64,000 nt of DNA from Motacilla alba alba. Its lineage: Eukaryota > Chordata > Aves > Passeriformes > Motacillidae. Shown piece after piece: positions 22,961 to 35,244 of the stretch. Each line of letters begins with the position of its first letter. The first letter of the stretch is position 1. The stretch is from assembly GCF_015832195.1 (NCBI RefSeq), contig NC_052017.1, positions 72,851,801-72,915,800 on the forward strand. Direction: 5' to 3'. Made by a program: the position numbers and the translations under genes. A model generated the notes under the pieces. It made no database searches. It saw only the letters and a list, made by a program, of their open reading frames with translations, and had not been told where the DNA came from.

Positions 22961-25900
22961 TGGGAAAACCTCTGACACGTTAAAGATAGAGAGGATGAAC
23001 ACCCATTATCAAAGGCTACAGATGGGTTTGAGCAACCAGGGGTACCACAACCAATGAGGACACGGGGAAAGGAGAAACCAGGGGAAGTTGGGACGGATGG
23101 GGAAAGGAACTGGGATGGATCATTGAGAGTCCACAAGAAAGAGTGAGAGTCCATGAGGAAGACCTTTCTGTCCATCCAGGTGGGGGGAACTCTATGGTAA
23201 GTCTCTCCAAGGAAGGGCTCTGGGGATTTCCCTGAGGGGGAAGGAATCAGAGGATTTCACATTGGTCCAAGAGAGACAAAATACTTTATTTTCATAAGAA
23301 GATCAAGAGACATATCACCAACACTGCAAGGCCACAATCTTCCACTATGAAACGAGAATATAATTGGGATACATTTTAAAAGAGATGGTTGACATATCTA
23401 GATCACTGACTGAAAATACTCATTACCTTCCCCAAGATTAACTTCACAACAAATATTCAGAAAATACAATCTTTTTTTTTTCATCAAAAGATAACCAAAA
23501 ATAAATATGGCAAATTAAAAGTCAGCATATAAATCACCCATCTATACATGTATATATTTGCATGAATTGTTAACATATTTTATGTCAATAGTGAATGAAC
23601 AAGTTCATTATGGAGAGCTCCTTATAGGAGTCTCACCTTTAAATACAAATGAAGACGTTGCCTGATTGTGCATGAGTTACAGTGGATTGTAATTCTTCTC
23701 TTCCTAATTAAACTGATTTTCTAATTTCATTTTATATGCAAGATTTGCATCATCCACTATGGTCCCCTGTTTTATTACTGATCTCCTAGAATAGAAAAAC
23801 AGCCAACAGAAGAAATGAAGGGGAAAATGTCTGCAACATAGAATGAGAATGCTGTATTTTCAAGTGACTTTACTGCAATATTTATGTAAAAACATCAGTT
23901 TCTGAATATCATAATGCCATAGTGCAAAAATATTTTAGGCTTCTGTAAAATATGAATCTAATAATATCAAGACTGATCTACTTCTATTGGATATTAAACC
24001 AAAGTGGTTTTATGAGCTAGGTGTACCAACTGGTTGTGTAAGTGGCCTTCCTGGTGCTGACTAATAGAGATTATTGTCCTCTTGAGTTGACAAGACCAGC
24101 CTAGTGAAAGTGCAAATGTGGCTTAGCCAAACAAAGGATACAAAAACTGAAGAACAATTAACACAGACTTTGAAGAGGTCAATGGACTTAAGCTGGCTTC
24201 AGCCTATTGTTCCTCTCTAGTGACTGGGAATGCCCAGCATCAGGATGATGAGCATGCAGAGAGACTAGTAATGGAAAGGAGACTTGTAGTGATTCACCTA
24301 TATGTTACAATTGCTATGTGCCTGTAATATGCTCTCAGTACACTGCTCGTGTGCCTTTCTTAATGCAAAATACCATGTAATGACAGCAAATTTGGTATTA
24401 CAGGTTAAATCCTCTTCATGCAGAGGAAAGTTTATCTGAAAGAAGCTAGAGACAGAGCACTGGACACTAACAGAACAAAAACCTTACAAGGTGTTATTCT
24501 TTTATTCAGCTGAGTATGTTTGAATTCTATCAGGAAATCTTCAGTAAGCCTAAGGCAGAGATAGCCATTTCTATTCTGTTTTGAACCTGTTATGAATTTT
24601 TCTTGTAGCATTATCCTCAATTTGATGATTTGCATATCTAAAATAATTACAGCTTGGATTTAAATTTAAAAGGTACTTTTAAAGAGGACAATTATACACA
24701 CATATTGCTGCTGTACTATATTATCATCATCAAAGAAAGGGTTCATTTACATCAACAGCGTGAAAGTCAAGCAGGCAGTCATAGGAACAGTATAATGAAT
24801 AAAAAGAAAACCACCTCAGCTGCTAATAGGAATAAAGCTTTATCACAATAATAGCTTCACTAATTCCAATATGATTTCATTATATTCATCCAAATATCAT
24901 CTGGATGAAAATTTTTCAATAGTTACAGTGGGTAATACCTAAAATAATAACTTGTGGATTCTATCAACATTTTTTCTCTGAATGCATTCAACTTTTAAAG
25001 TGAAATCCAAGTAATAAAGTAATTAATTACATGATTCTGATTCTACTCTAGTTAATTACATATATACATTGCTGAAATCACTGTTGGTAATTCTTTGGTT
25101 AGAAACTCTTCCAAATGGCTGGCAGCAAACTTACTGTGGAAATGTTCCTATCAGTTATCATTGGGCACTATATTCACATTCTAACATATTTATATAAGAT
25201 ATGTAAGAGATTTTATAAATTATCACACTGTGCAGGACAATGGGTCATCTGTTCCATTTTTCGTAATTCAGGGAATGGCAATAAGGCAAGAACATGAAAA
25301 CAAGTACAAAATTATCCTTACACTGATGTATTTCTCACAGCTACAGGCCACAGGGGATTTCAGAACTAGATACTGCATTTAGAATGCTGCATTTAACAGG
25401 GACTGATAGCTTGTCTTATCTATTTGGAAGTAATTTATACCTACAATTACAAGTTGTGTGGAAAAATAGTTATTTTTCTTTTAAGCTTGCTAACTGATAA
25501 TTTCACTGAGTGGACTTCTTGTGATCAATCATTCTCCATTTATCACCTTAACGTCATTCATCTCTGTGCAGTCTCATTCTTTTGGCCCCTCATGCATTAC
25601 TTTTTCTGTCTGATGAATTCTCTTCCATTAGTACTTCCTGATTTCGTCCTGAAACATTTTTGTTACCTTTCCATGTTCTGTTCTGCTGCATGTGACTATG
25701 TGTTCTGTATGTCAGTGCTCCAAGCCATTTTCTACGGTGTGTGTGGATCCATATCTAATTAAGAGAGAGTGCATGGTGGAGCAATAGTCTAATGAACCAC
25801 TGCAAGGGCTTGCTCTGAGCAAATCTTCAGTTGTTTAGTATTAGTTTCACAATGTGGAAGACTGAACATAAAGTCTGTTAAAGTTCATATGTCAACGACA

Positions 25901-27053
25901 CCAAAAAATAAACAAGACGACTTTCAGTATGAAAGGCACTGAAAAATGTAATGAACACAGAAATAGAAGTCTTAAAAATTGTCTGTCACTGACAGATAAG
26001 TGGCCTATCGCCACTAGAAAGTCCGTCTACAGTCTCTGGACACAAACAGAATACATTTGATTGGAAGAACATACAGAGTTTAAGATGTCTGGATTTTACT
26101 GTGGATCCTGATATGTTATAGGTGCTCAGTTTCTCTATAACTGCATCTTATTAAAAAACTCACTCTGCTGTGAATAAAGTCCCTACTAATACAGTTTTTT
26201 CAGGTGCTCATTCATCACATTTTATTCTTAATGGCTTCACTTTTGAAATAACACAACATCTGTCAAATAAAAAATTTTCCTGATGTTTCTCCAATTGTTT
26301 TGCCCCTCCCAGCCATACACATTCATGGAAATAGGTACATCTTCCACATCATTTCCCACTGAAATAGTTTTTATAATTATTGTCAAGTTTAATTGTCCCA
26401 TTCTTCCAAAACTTTTGTGTCTTTATTTTGGCTTTACCAAAGCCAAAATATTTAATTATTTAAATATGCAAACTAATAGCTCTGAGATATCATATTTAAG
26501 TTGCCTTAGAATTCTGTGATGAATGCATTTCATTTGTCTTCAGAAGGTAAGAAATTTTTCTTACTATAACACCGATTCTTATAACGCAATTTCAGAAAAA
26601 AATAATAAGCATAGGTATATGTGCTTCTATTAGCTCCGTTTAATATTTCAAGAATTTGTGGTTAATGCAGTTCAGATAGCTGAACTCCTTAGTACGGATG
26701 GTATCCTCTTTTCTAGCTAAATTCCTGATCAGAGTGGAATGTAAAGCATAGTATTGTTTGGGGGTTTTGTTATTTGTTTTGTTGGTTTGTTTTCTTTCTT
26801 ACTTTTAATTACAACATAAGATTCCCATCTTCCCATAATTGATATGAAACATAAGGTTTTGATTATCTTTTCCAGAGATACAAATAGATTTTCTTGTAGA
26901 ACCTAGCTCAAAATGTTTTCAGTGTATCCTGAGGAAGAATGGATTATAAATAATCAGTTTATTGTAATCCTTCATATATTTAAATATTATGACATAAAGA
27001 CTACTTATAATCCAGAGGGCTAGAATTCTTAAACACAGGCAAAAATATGCAGG
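22961..27053. other. Purine-rich patch, then unique AT-rich DNA
   Basis: The interval 22961-23310 is GGGGA-rich and may belong to the repeat that starts at 22820. It contains a short duplication of a GAGAGTCCA motif (about 23126-23152). From 23310 on, the sequence is AT-rich and unique-looking. A 112-codon open frame (25424-25762) is hydrophobic and cysteine-rich but has no recognisable family. Confidence 0.45.
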
Positions 27054-27490
27054 TGATGCCTAGAGAGGCTACCTAGAACAGAGGCTAGACAGTGTTAAAG
27101 GAATAAAGTAGGTATTTATTAAAAAGGCCCTCAAAGGAAACACCTTGGGCAGTGCAAGAGCCTAGCTAAGGCTATATTCAAGATGGATGCTGGGTCATGA
27201 GTTTTCACACTTTTATAAGTTTTGGTCCATTTAAATATTGGGGATAATTGTCCAGTCACAGCTTCAGGTTATGAAGTCCCATCTTCCCAGTTTGCATTCT
27301 TCAATTTGCTGTTGTTTATACTTTTTGGGCCTAAAGCTGTAACTGTGTCATTGGTTCTCAGGCTGGAAAAGGATGGTTTTGTCTAACCAGACTGTGAAGA
27401 GAACTTGTTAACACTTTATATGAAGTTCAGAGTTAAATACTAATGCAGTACAGAATCTGGAAAATACAAAAGCTAAAACTTAAGGCATCA
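27054..27490 (-). mobile_element. Solo LTR, family shared with 30.55 kb
   Basis: A 437-bp element with perfect 7-bp inverted termini (TGATGCC ... GGCATCA) is flanked by the 4-bp duplication CAGG (27050-27053 and 27491-27494). On the minus strand it runs from TGATGCCTTAAG to CCTCTCTAGGCATCA, with an AATAAA signal (complement at 27115-27120) about 60 bp from the end, so the LTR is minus-oriented. It is homologous along most of its length to 30554-31009. Diagnostic shared stretches are GAGGCTACCTAGAACAG, CAGCTTCAGGT and AAAGCTAAAACTT. No internal viral sequence adjoins it. Confidence 0.85.
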
Positions 27491-28394
27491 CAGGATGCAT
27501 GAAAGTTTCTTGATTTTTATTATGAAGTTACAACACAATGAGAATTTCATTTGGATGAGGCATGTCCTATTTGGTTATACTAATATGTAAAGACATGGAC
27601 TAAATCTTACCTTGTTATGAAATATTTATCTGATGTCAATGAAACTTATGCAGAGTTAAATTAAAATTGTATTTTTCAACCCTACTGATATGACACAGAG
27701 TTGATGTTGCCTCTGTTGCTGTTTGTTTCTTCCTTATTCGTTGACTGAAGAAAAATTGTTTGCAGCTTATATGGGAAAATTATATTTATTATGCCTTGGC
27801 TCAAAACCATTTCCTGCACAATAGTGCCACAGTATATTTTTTACACAAAATGTCAGTACCTTGCAATATTTTTTATTTTTCCATGCAAATAGATATGAGC
27901 ATTATTTCCTACAACTAGTTGACATGAATGAACCACACTTACAACATCACAGTATCTGTATATGTGTGAAATACGGGATATTATCGTATTTATCTTTCAT
28001 TTTCTTCCAATAATAGAGATTTATTATTTTCAGCTTAACTTCCAGCTGTTATTTTTGGTTAGTATCTATCTTATTGCTTTTATAAAACATTAATGAATTT
28101 GTATCATCAGTGACAGAGTTAATTTTGCCACCAGCCTGAAGGTAAACTGAGTTCCCTGGCCATGCTTCCAATTGTAGAATATATCTATTAATTTCTGGTT
28201 TTGTTTTTTTTTTAAGTCTTCTAGTCTCTTCTGTTGACCAGTTTTATTGGTATTTTATCCCTAATGCCACCATATTCTTTTTTTACTATATACATTACTG
28301 TAAAAGTATTACTGTGTATTGTTTATATACTTCCTTCTAAAGATATTGCAAACTTTTTCATTAACTTTTTTTCTAATTCTTATCCTCTCAATAG
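27491..28394. other. Unique AT-rich DNA
   Basis: No gene, RNA or repeat recognised between the two LTRs. Confidence 0.5.
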
Positions 28395-28690
28395 TTTTGG
28401 CTCCTCATGGGGGCAAGAAAGAGAAAATTGGCAGTGAAGCTGAGCCCAGGAAGAAAGGAGAAGTGGGGAGAAAGTATTTCTTAATTTTGGGTTTATTTAT
28501 CCTATTCTGATTTGATTGCTAATAAATTAAATAAATTTCCCTAAGCTGAGTCTGTTTTGCCTGTCATGGTGGTCAGTGAGTGATCTCTCCCTGTCGTAAT
28601 TTTGACCATTTTTATTTTATTTTCTGTACCCTGTCCAGCTGCGGAGGGGAATGATAAATTTGCTTTGTTTGGTACCTGGCATCCAGTACA
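28395..28690 (+). mobile_element. ERVL-type LTR 3' part (same family as 51 kb)
   Basis: The plus-strand sequence has a GCTGAGCCCAGGAAGA segment, AATAAA at 28521-28526, GAGTCTGTTTTGCCTGTCAT, then a TATTTTCTGTACCCTGTCCAG stretch, and ends TACCTGGCATCCAGTACA. The same order of blocks occurs at 50970-51270, so the two are copies of one family. It resembles the U5 end of passerine ERVL LTRs as I remember them, which end with a CACCTGGCATCCAGCCAGGG-like motif. The U3 part is missing or too diverged to see. It is the more decayed of the two copies. Confidence 0.8.
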
Positions 28691-30236
28691 TATATTAAAA
28701 ATAAAATATTTATTATCAAACTTTTTTATATAAGTGAAAAAATTTCCATGTGCTGGCATGATGTGTTTTCACATAAAGTCTCTAAGTAATCTAATTCACT
28801 TAAAATAGTACTTTATTTCTCTAAATAGAGAATTTTCCAAAACATGTCGCCCTTTCAGAAATATAATATTGATGATTTCCACACCAGATAGAGCTGATAA
28901 GGCTGATTGTCCAACATGCAGCCATGCTATTAGCACTGTTTTTGTAAATATATAATTTTGGTGGGTCTATTTTTGAGTTTGTTGGACAATTAGGTTTACT
29001 AGAACAAGCTGTATGTGCAGCCTCTGTGTAGAGTTCATGTTTGTAGAGATTTTAGAAGGCAAGCAAAAACTATACATATTGAGGGTATTAACGACATGTA
29101 AACTTAAATTTTACACAACTCATGTTCAGAGCTGTCAGACAGAGATTTTGTAATAGATTTTCTAAAAGTTAATTAAAATTACTTAATTTTTTTTATTCTT
29201 CTAAGGTATATTATTAAATCTTCAATACTTTAAGAAAAATAGCATTCTCCAGTGAAAACAAGGATCATGGAAAAAAGCTACATTGTTTTCAAGGATGGAA
29301 TAGGACTCTGACTAGAACTCCTTGCTAACCATAAATTATTTGTAGCTATTCTCCTTAATTCAATAGTAAATAGACCAAAGACTGGGACAGCTACAGTACA
29401 GGGAAATCTTAAGGCAAAATTGCTTTGCTTATGGTCTACAACTTGAGCACAAACTTTTATTCTGTCTACAAGATTCCTGAATGTGGAATCACAATTGTCC
29501 TGATCTGGACTGGTTAAAATTAATTTAAACATGATAAGATCCTATCTGTCACAAGGAAGGTTGAATATCAGAGGAATAAGTAAAAGCAATCAGTGCCATT
29601 AGTTTAAACTGCAGGAAGCCAATTTAATTTCATCATAAAATTCTTTTCAGGAATAGATGAGTGAATAAAGGAGTTTAAAGGCTGGTTTTTAATGACTATG
29701 ACTTCACAGGAGAGAGGATTTTTCATCATCCATTGTAGTGAAAAATTCATATTTATTATGTATAGAGGAAAAAAACCAACAGAAGAAGAGAGTATCAGTC
29801 TAAAATTTATTTCTTCTGATTTTATCATAAAATCAAGTCCAGACGATATGCACACAATAGGAATTATGAGTTACTCATTAAACATTTGAATAAAAACCAA
29901 ACTTTTTTTTCCTATAAAATCAGAGCAAGTCCTAAATCCAAGGAAGTTGCTAAATATTTCTTTTTACACCAGAACATGAGTAGACATTATCAGATGTTGC
30001 CTACTAGAGAAACTCTGTGGGAAAATTTGCTTATATGAATTTTTAATTACCACAGAGAAATATTTAATGGTTCTGGTTCAATTCTTAAAATAGGGAAAAC
30101 CCACCCTCAAAGTCATTACCATTGTTCACTTTTGTATTAAAAGCTAGATCTCCCAAGTCACCATCCTTTTCAGAGGGTTTCTGACTTAAGCATCTGCTGT
30201 GACACATCCCAGAAAGTGAGGGTAACTGGGGTTCCT
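28691..30236. other. Unique AT-rich DNA
   Basis: No gene, RNA or repeat recognised. The short antiparallel open frames around 29600-29890 are composition effects. Confidence 0.5.
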
Positions 30237-30553
30237 GTTAATGGATCCCTTGGGGTGGATTAGATTGAAACGACACCGAAGGATCAGTGATATGTACGGT
30301 TTATTGGGAACAATTTGAAATGGAAAGGAAGTATGTAGCCATTTTGGTTATTGTTATCTATATAAATTTAGCAATGTAAAAGCATAAAAATAACACTAAA
30401 CAAAATGTGTAAGGAAAAGGTAGAAAGACAAACAAAGAATAAAAGTAGAAAGAAATCACCATCCGTGGATCTAGGGAGAGGCTTAATTGCAGCAATTTAT
30501 ATGCCTGTTGGTGGAAGTGATGTCTTGATTGGTCGGGGTTGGGGGAATCCTGT
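30237..30553 (-). mobile_element. Partial LTR, minus strand
   Basis: On the minus strand this reads as the downstream part of an LTR: a TATA box (GGCATATAAATTG, complement at 30493-30505), a C/T-rich leader, the AATAAA signal (complement at 30300-30305), a U5 containing TCGGTGTCG, and a CATTAACA end at 30237. The bases expected before the TATA box stop at 30553, exactly where the next LTR begins, so U3 was probably cut by that insertion. The family is different from its neighbours and I do not recognise it. Confidence 0.72.
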
Positions 30554-31009
30554 TGATGCCTTGGAGAGGCTACCTAGAACAGAAGCTAGACAGAATTGGA
30601 GGATAAAGGTAGAAATTTATTGAAAGGCCTTCAAAGGGTACATCTTGGTCAGTGCAGGAGCCTTGCAGAGATGACACCCAAGTGGACAATGGTTATGAGT
30701 TTTTCAGACAGATATCAGTTTTGTCTATTTGCATATTGGGGTTAGTTGTCCAATTACAGCTTCAGGTAATGAAGTAATTTATTCCAAGTTTGCCGCACCA
30801 ACTCCCCCCCCCCCCCAATTCACAGTTGTTTACATTTTTGGGTCCTGCCTGAGACAATAAGGTGTCCTTGAGTTTCAGACCTAGAGAGAAATTGTTTTGT
30901 CTGAATAAAATGGGAGAACAGTAGCTGACAGTCTATAGAGTTTTTTAGAGTTATACACTAAAGCAGTACTGATCTGAAAAATATAAAAGCTAAAACTTTG
31001 TGAAACACA
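30554..31009 (-). mobile_element. Solo LTR, family shared with 27.05 kb
   Basis: It starts TGATGCCTTGGAGAGGCTACC and follows the 27054-27490 copy closely, including the AATAAA signal (complement at 30616-30621), CAGCTTCAGGT and the AAAGCTAAAACTT end. Differences from the first copy are a run of about 14 C at 30805-30818 and a changed outer end (TTTGTGAAACACAAAG instead of TTAAGGCATCA). The outer end is therefore uncertain and no target duplication is visible. It lies between two other minus-oriented repeat pieces. Confidence 0.82.
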
Positions 31010-31558
31010 AAGTTAAATTGGCTAATATACAATCAGGTTCTACCGGGAATGCTCCAGAACCTCTCCTGAGTGTGAGGTGGGATTCTACGTTGTCTGATGC
31101 AACACCATGGATCATGTGCAGTCCTCTGGTAAAAGACTCTAGAAATAGGTATGGGGTTGTTTTGGGGGTGTTTGGGGGTTTATCACACCTTCTAAGACAT
31201 GACAGCTTCCTTGGTACTTCTCTGGGGGGAGTCTTCACACCTGAGCCAGTTATGCCACTTATCAGAAGGGATGAATAATGTGAATGTCCAGATTCGTTTC
31301 CTGGGGCAGGGATTTACAACTGAGCCAGTTATGTAAAGGAGGGAATTGGCATGATAAAAACCACTATCCTACCTTGCAGAATCTGCTTCTTACTGGCCTT
31401 CCTCCCCATTTGACTCAAAACCCAGCTTGTAGCCTCCAGTGGTGGGTGCTCACCTCCTCTGCACCTGGGCTGTTCCCTTGCACATCAGCAGCAAAACACC
31501 CGCTGTTTTTGCAAATGGCCAACTGAGTCATTACCCATTAACATTTCAGTCTCTCACA
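31010..31558 (-). repeat. Unclassified interspersed repeat (copy 2)
   Basis: Read on the minus strand this begins TGTGAGAGACTGAAATGTTA and continues TAATGACTC...GGCCATTTGCA, matching the 22820 copy for about 55 bp, then diverges. The interior contains two spaced copies of the motif CTGAGCCAGTTATG (31241-31255 and 31320-31333). The boundary with the LTR at 31009 is inferred from where LTR similarity ends. It could be another LTR, an ERV internal piece or an unrelated repeat. Confidence 0.5.
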
Positions 31559-33387
31559 GCAGCATGTCTGTGCAGAGTCTTTTTTCAAGTTAAAATACCA
31601 AAACTGTACCTTTTAGAAAATTGTCAAGGACTGAAGGAATACAAAAACTCAGTTGACACTGATTTCAAGAGAACAATGGCAATCTACAAGAGCAAAGAAT
31701 GACATTAAAGATGAATCTGTAGTGTCACTACTATTAGTCAATTAATGTGTCAAATGCTAATGTTTGATCTATTCTCTTCTGTAAATAGACTTCAGCTTTC
31801 CAAGGTTAACAGTTTTACAATCTATAAGAGCACTTGGTTTTCATGCAGCAATTTTTAAAGTAAAAAAGAAGTCAAAATTTAAAGTTTTCTAATAATATGA
31901 AACTCAAATGTGACAGTTTCACATCATTTTCTTTAATGTAACTGGACAAATAAAAACCTGTTATGGCTTTAAAGCCATTATATTTATCATGACTCCATTT
32001 TTCTCACCCTGAAGCTTCTCCACATAATAGATTTCCAGGTTCTTGTGCCTGTAACAACTGCAATATCTTATTATTTTTAAAAGGTTCCTAATAGCAAGAG
32101 CTATTGAGGTGCTTGAGTAGGAGATATTATTGTTTGATAAATACCCTGAGAGCTGGTAGTGACTGTCCTAACAGTGAGCTGTTTTCAGAGAACCATATTT
32201 TTTAATTATCTGAAAGGTAAGAACAATAAATATATTTTATGTCTGCCCTATATATGTAATCTATGGCTGCTAAAACTTTGAAGATAGATATATTCCAAAC
32301 ACACTATTATTACACATTTTCTTGAACAGATATTTTTGAGCAGTGAATGTATTTTACTGCATTAAAAAAAAAAAACAAAAACCTTCAGAACACTTTACTT
32401 TAGCACCAATGATTCTGTTTTAACTACCATAAATCTGTTCATGTGAAGTGACACTTTGTGTACTACAGACTAAAGATAATAAGAATCAACCTAATTGTTA
32501 ATTGAGCATTCTGGAGATGCAAAGGGGGTTTTATGTATTTCTAGGATATTGAATATTGATCTGTTAACTGTTCCCTTTAGTAACACACTAGAGCATTATG
32601 AGATGGTTGGTTGCAGTCTAAATATGAAAGAACTCCCCATGCAGTGCCTGACCTGCTTCTGTCTACACCCCACAGTACTTAACACCAATATGTGGAGCAT
32701 GGGAACCATGTGCATTTAGGGACAGGATGTAACTCAGGGCTGGGGGAAAAAAACCCCACAGTGTCAAAACAACAAAGTTGCAAGTTTGAGTGTTAAAGGC
32801 GAGCAGAGAGAGGCAGATAAGTTTTATCAAAAAACAGAAAGAGATCAAATAGTTACTAAATTATTCTCGGGTAGCTGCCTACAATTTTCTGTTCATTGCT
32901 GACGCTTTGTGATTTTGCAGTTATTGGCAATGTGAAGAGATACACTAGGAAAAAAAAATCTGTTGCAGGGAATGTTATGAAATTTGACAGAATGGAGAGT
33001 GTATCCATTGGCTCTGTAAAGGTAAAAGACATCTAGGAAGAAAGTGAATAATAGTTGAAGGATTTATGGCTAAATCTTGGAGAAATTATTTAGAGTCTTT
33101 TGCAGGAGTGGGGAGCAGGAAAGGAATCTGAACAACTGAATTGGAAAAGAACTTAGAGACTCTACCACTAAGTACTCTGACAGTACTCTCTGAACTGAAG
33201 AAGTGTTTTATGAAATTTAATAAAAGTCAATAACTTTCAAAGTTAGACAAAAGCCAGGCAAAACTATTAGAGAGATGTTGGACTAATACTGTCAGAAAGG
33301 CCTTCTTTATGTCCATTTGTATGAAAAGCTTTCATAAATTTCAGTAGGCTTGGACTGAGAAACATTTACCAGGAAACAAAGGTCTGA
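31559..33387. other. Unique AT-rich DNA
   Basis: No gene, RNA or repeat recognised. It holds an A-rich run at about 32364-32380. Confidence 0.5.
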
Positions 33388-33830
33388 AAAGAGAAAAAGT
33401 ACGTGCTAAGTAGGGAGCGAGTGTACAGGCTCATGGACAACATCCGGCAACTAGGAGTCCTACTGGATATGCAAGAATCAATAAAGTCGGGACAGGAAGA
33501 GTTTGCTCAGTCTGTGGAAGGCCACTAAAACACACCTGACATCAAGACAAGGTCATGTAAGTCGGGCCACATCCAAGACTGCAGTAGGACTTGCACAGAG
33601 GAAGACTACAGCATTACAGAAACACCTAATGAAATAAACATCACTCTGAAGAACTGCCCAAACTCCTGCCTAACAGCCAAGTGACCTTAGTATGTCCCCC
33701 TGCTCCTGAGGAAACAGCTGGGCTTTGTCCCCAGCTGCAGCTCCAACTGGATAACTACAAGAGGAGGTGAGAGAGTTGAGTGAGTGAGTGAGTGAGTGAG
33801 TGAGTGAGTGAGTGAGTGAGTGAGTATACT
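33388..33830 (+). other. Unexplained segment with coding-like composition and (GAGT)n end
   Basis: This block is less AT-rich than its surroundings. One frame stays open for 98 codons (33388-33681) with a single stop at 33526-33528. The second half (33529-33681) holds six cysteines, including a CSRTC cluster and a CPNSC cluster. It ends in a C/T-rich stretch followed by the (GAGT)n array. I do not recognise the family. Possibilities are an old retroviral or LINE coding fragment, or a processed pseudogene. The evidence is composition and openness of the frame only. Confidence 0.35.
33777..33825. repeat. (GAGT)n microsatellite
   Basis: About twelve perfect GAGT/TGAG units in a row, the purest microsatellite in the window and probably polymorphic. 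Confidence 0.95.
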
Positions 33831-34947
33831 GTGTGAATACTTACCTTTTGTTAATAATAACAGTTTGATTGCATTAATAATAACTATTTAAGAAATAAAA
33901 TGCTCCACAGAAAATCTGCAGATGTTGTGAAGTGTATGTCCCCTTGACTCAATCCCCCATTACAAAAACCCCAATTTATAATCCTCTCAATACAAAGAAA
34001 AAGAAGATATTTATACAGTGTATTTGCAGCATAAGCACAGTTCAGTGAAAAATGGAAAAGGAAGGCTTCATAGTGATACTTCAATTAGCATAAATTTATT
34101 ATAAATACATCTAGCATTTCAAATACACTGCCTTCAATTCAATGCTTCTGATGTCATTAAGTTGAAGAACATTATTACATCTTTGGTACTCAACATTCAG
34201 GGAGACAATGTTGGCCAGCTGACAAGCATATTCAGCTGGCTTGGCTCCCAAATTTAACCCCAGGCTTCAAAGCGTTGGTGAAAAACAGTGTAGGCTTTAC
34301 ATATTTTAAATTTTCAGAAAGGGAAGGAAACAAAACACTTGTATCTCCTTTGTAAAAAAAAAAAAAAAAAAAAAAGAAACATATATTACCATGTCTTTTT
34401 CAAGCTACAAAGAAAATCAAAACCAACAATTTATATTCTTGTCTGAGTTTCTGCATCCAGAGAGCTTAAAGAAATTATTGCCTTCTGATTAACTCATATG
34501 GAAAGGATAATTTCCTTTATGAGCAGAAGTTTCATAATGGCAGCAAATACACCAGCATGATATTATGGACTCTGCTAAAGTAAACTTTTACTGAGCTTAC
34601 TCTGAGTAAACATTTTGGGATTTCAAGTCAGATATTTTGGTAATAAAAATGTAGCTTTACTGCTTAGTTTTTCTTTGTATTTTCAATAATGCTTATTAAA
34701 ACTCTTTGAGGAAGACCAAATAATAAAAAGTAGTAAGTAAACATATGATGAGTTAAAGTGGACAAGGGAAAGGTTGTTTGTTGACAGCATATTAAAATGA
34801 GCTATTTTACATTTTATCATTCCTGTATCTGATTTCTTTTTTATATATCAAGGTGATTTTATTTATATATCTCTTCTGCTTTGCGTTTTGCCAGAGAAGA
34901 TTTGCATGTTGTGACTGAAAATTCTTTCCTATTACATGTTTTCCCTT
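33831..34947. other. Unique AT-rich DNA
   Basis: No gene or interspersed repeat recognised. It contains a 22-A homopolymer at 34354-34375 without a recognisable transcript-like sequence upstream. Confidence 0.5.
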
Positions 34948-35244
34948 TCTGGTGGGTGTTGACCTCTTCTCCCAGGCAGCTAGCAACAAGATGAGGATAT
35001 AGGCTCAAGCTACACCAGGGGAGGTGTTCATTTGAAAATCAGAAGGAATTTCTTTATGGAAAGGGTTGTTAAACATTGGGATGGACTGCCCAGGGTGGAG
35101 TCACCATCCCTGGAGTTTTGTAAGAAATGACTGAACATGGCACTTAGTGCCTTGATCTTGATGTGGTGGTGTTTGGTTAAAGGTTGGACTTGACCTTAGA
35201 GGTCTCTTCCATTCTAAACAATTCTATGATTCTGTGATTCTAGT
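34948..35244 (+). mobile_element. CR1 LINE 3' fragment with intact tail
   Basis: It starts in the last ORF2 codons (GGTGGGTGTTGACCTCTTCT, CAGGCAGCTAGCAACAAGA), then shows the full CR1 3' end: 'ggaatttctttatggaaagg', 'gactgcccagggtggagtc', 'gtggtggtgtttggttaaag', and the terminal ATTCTATGATTCTGTGATTCTA at 35221-35242. The tail is well preserved and divergence is low compared with the other CR1 copies here, so this is one of the younger CR1 inserts. It is strongly 5'-truncated with no coding capacity. Confidence 0.95.

Noticed and set aside
25424..25762. 112-codon open frame as a membrane protein gene
   Set aside because: The hydrophobic content reflects T-rich DNA. There is no domain, no neighbouring exons and no start context.
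27054..31009. A single provirus bounded by two LTRs
   Set aside because: The left LTR has its own flanking 4-bp duplication, and an unrelated, oppositely oriented LTR lies between. No gag or pol is visible.
33777..33825. CRISPR-like or regulatory tandem array
   Set aside because: A pure tetranucleotide microsatellite without spacers, in a vertebrate genome.
34354..34375. Poly(A) tail of a processed pseudogene
   Set aside because: No poly(A) signal or transcript-like sequence precedes it and no target duplication is visible. The A19 run at 48760 was rejected for the same reason.
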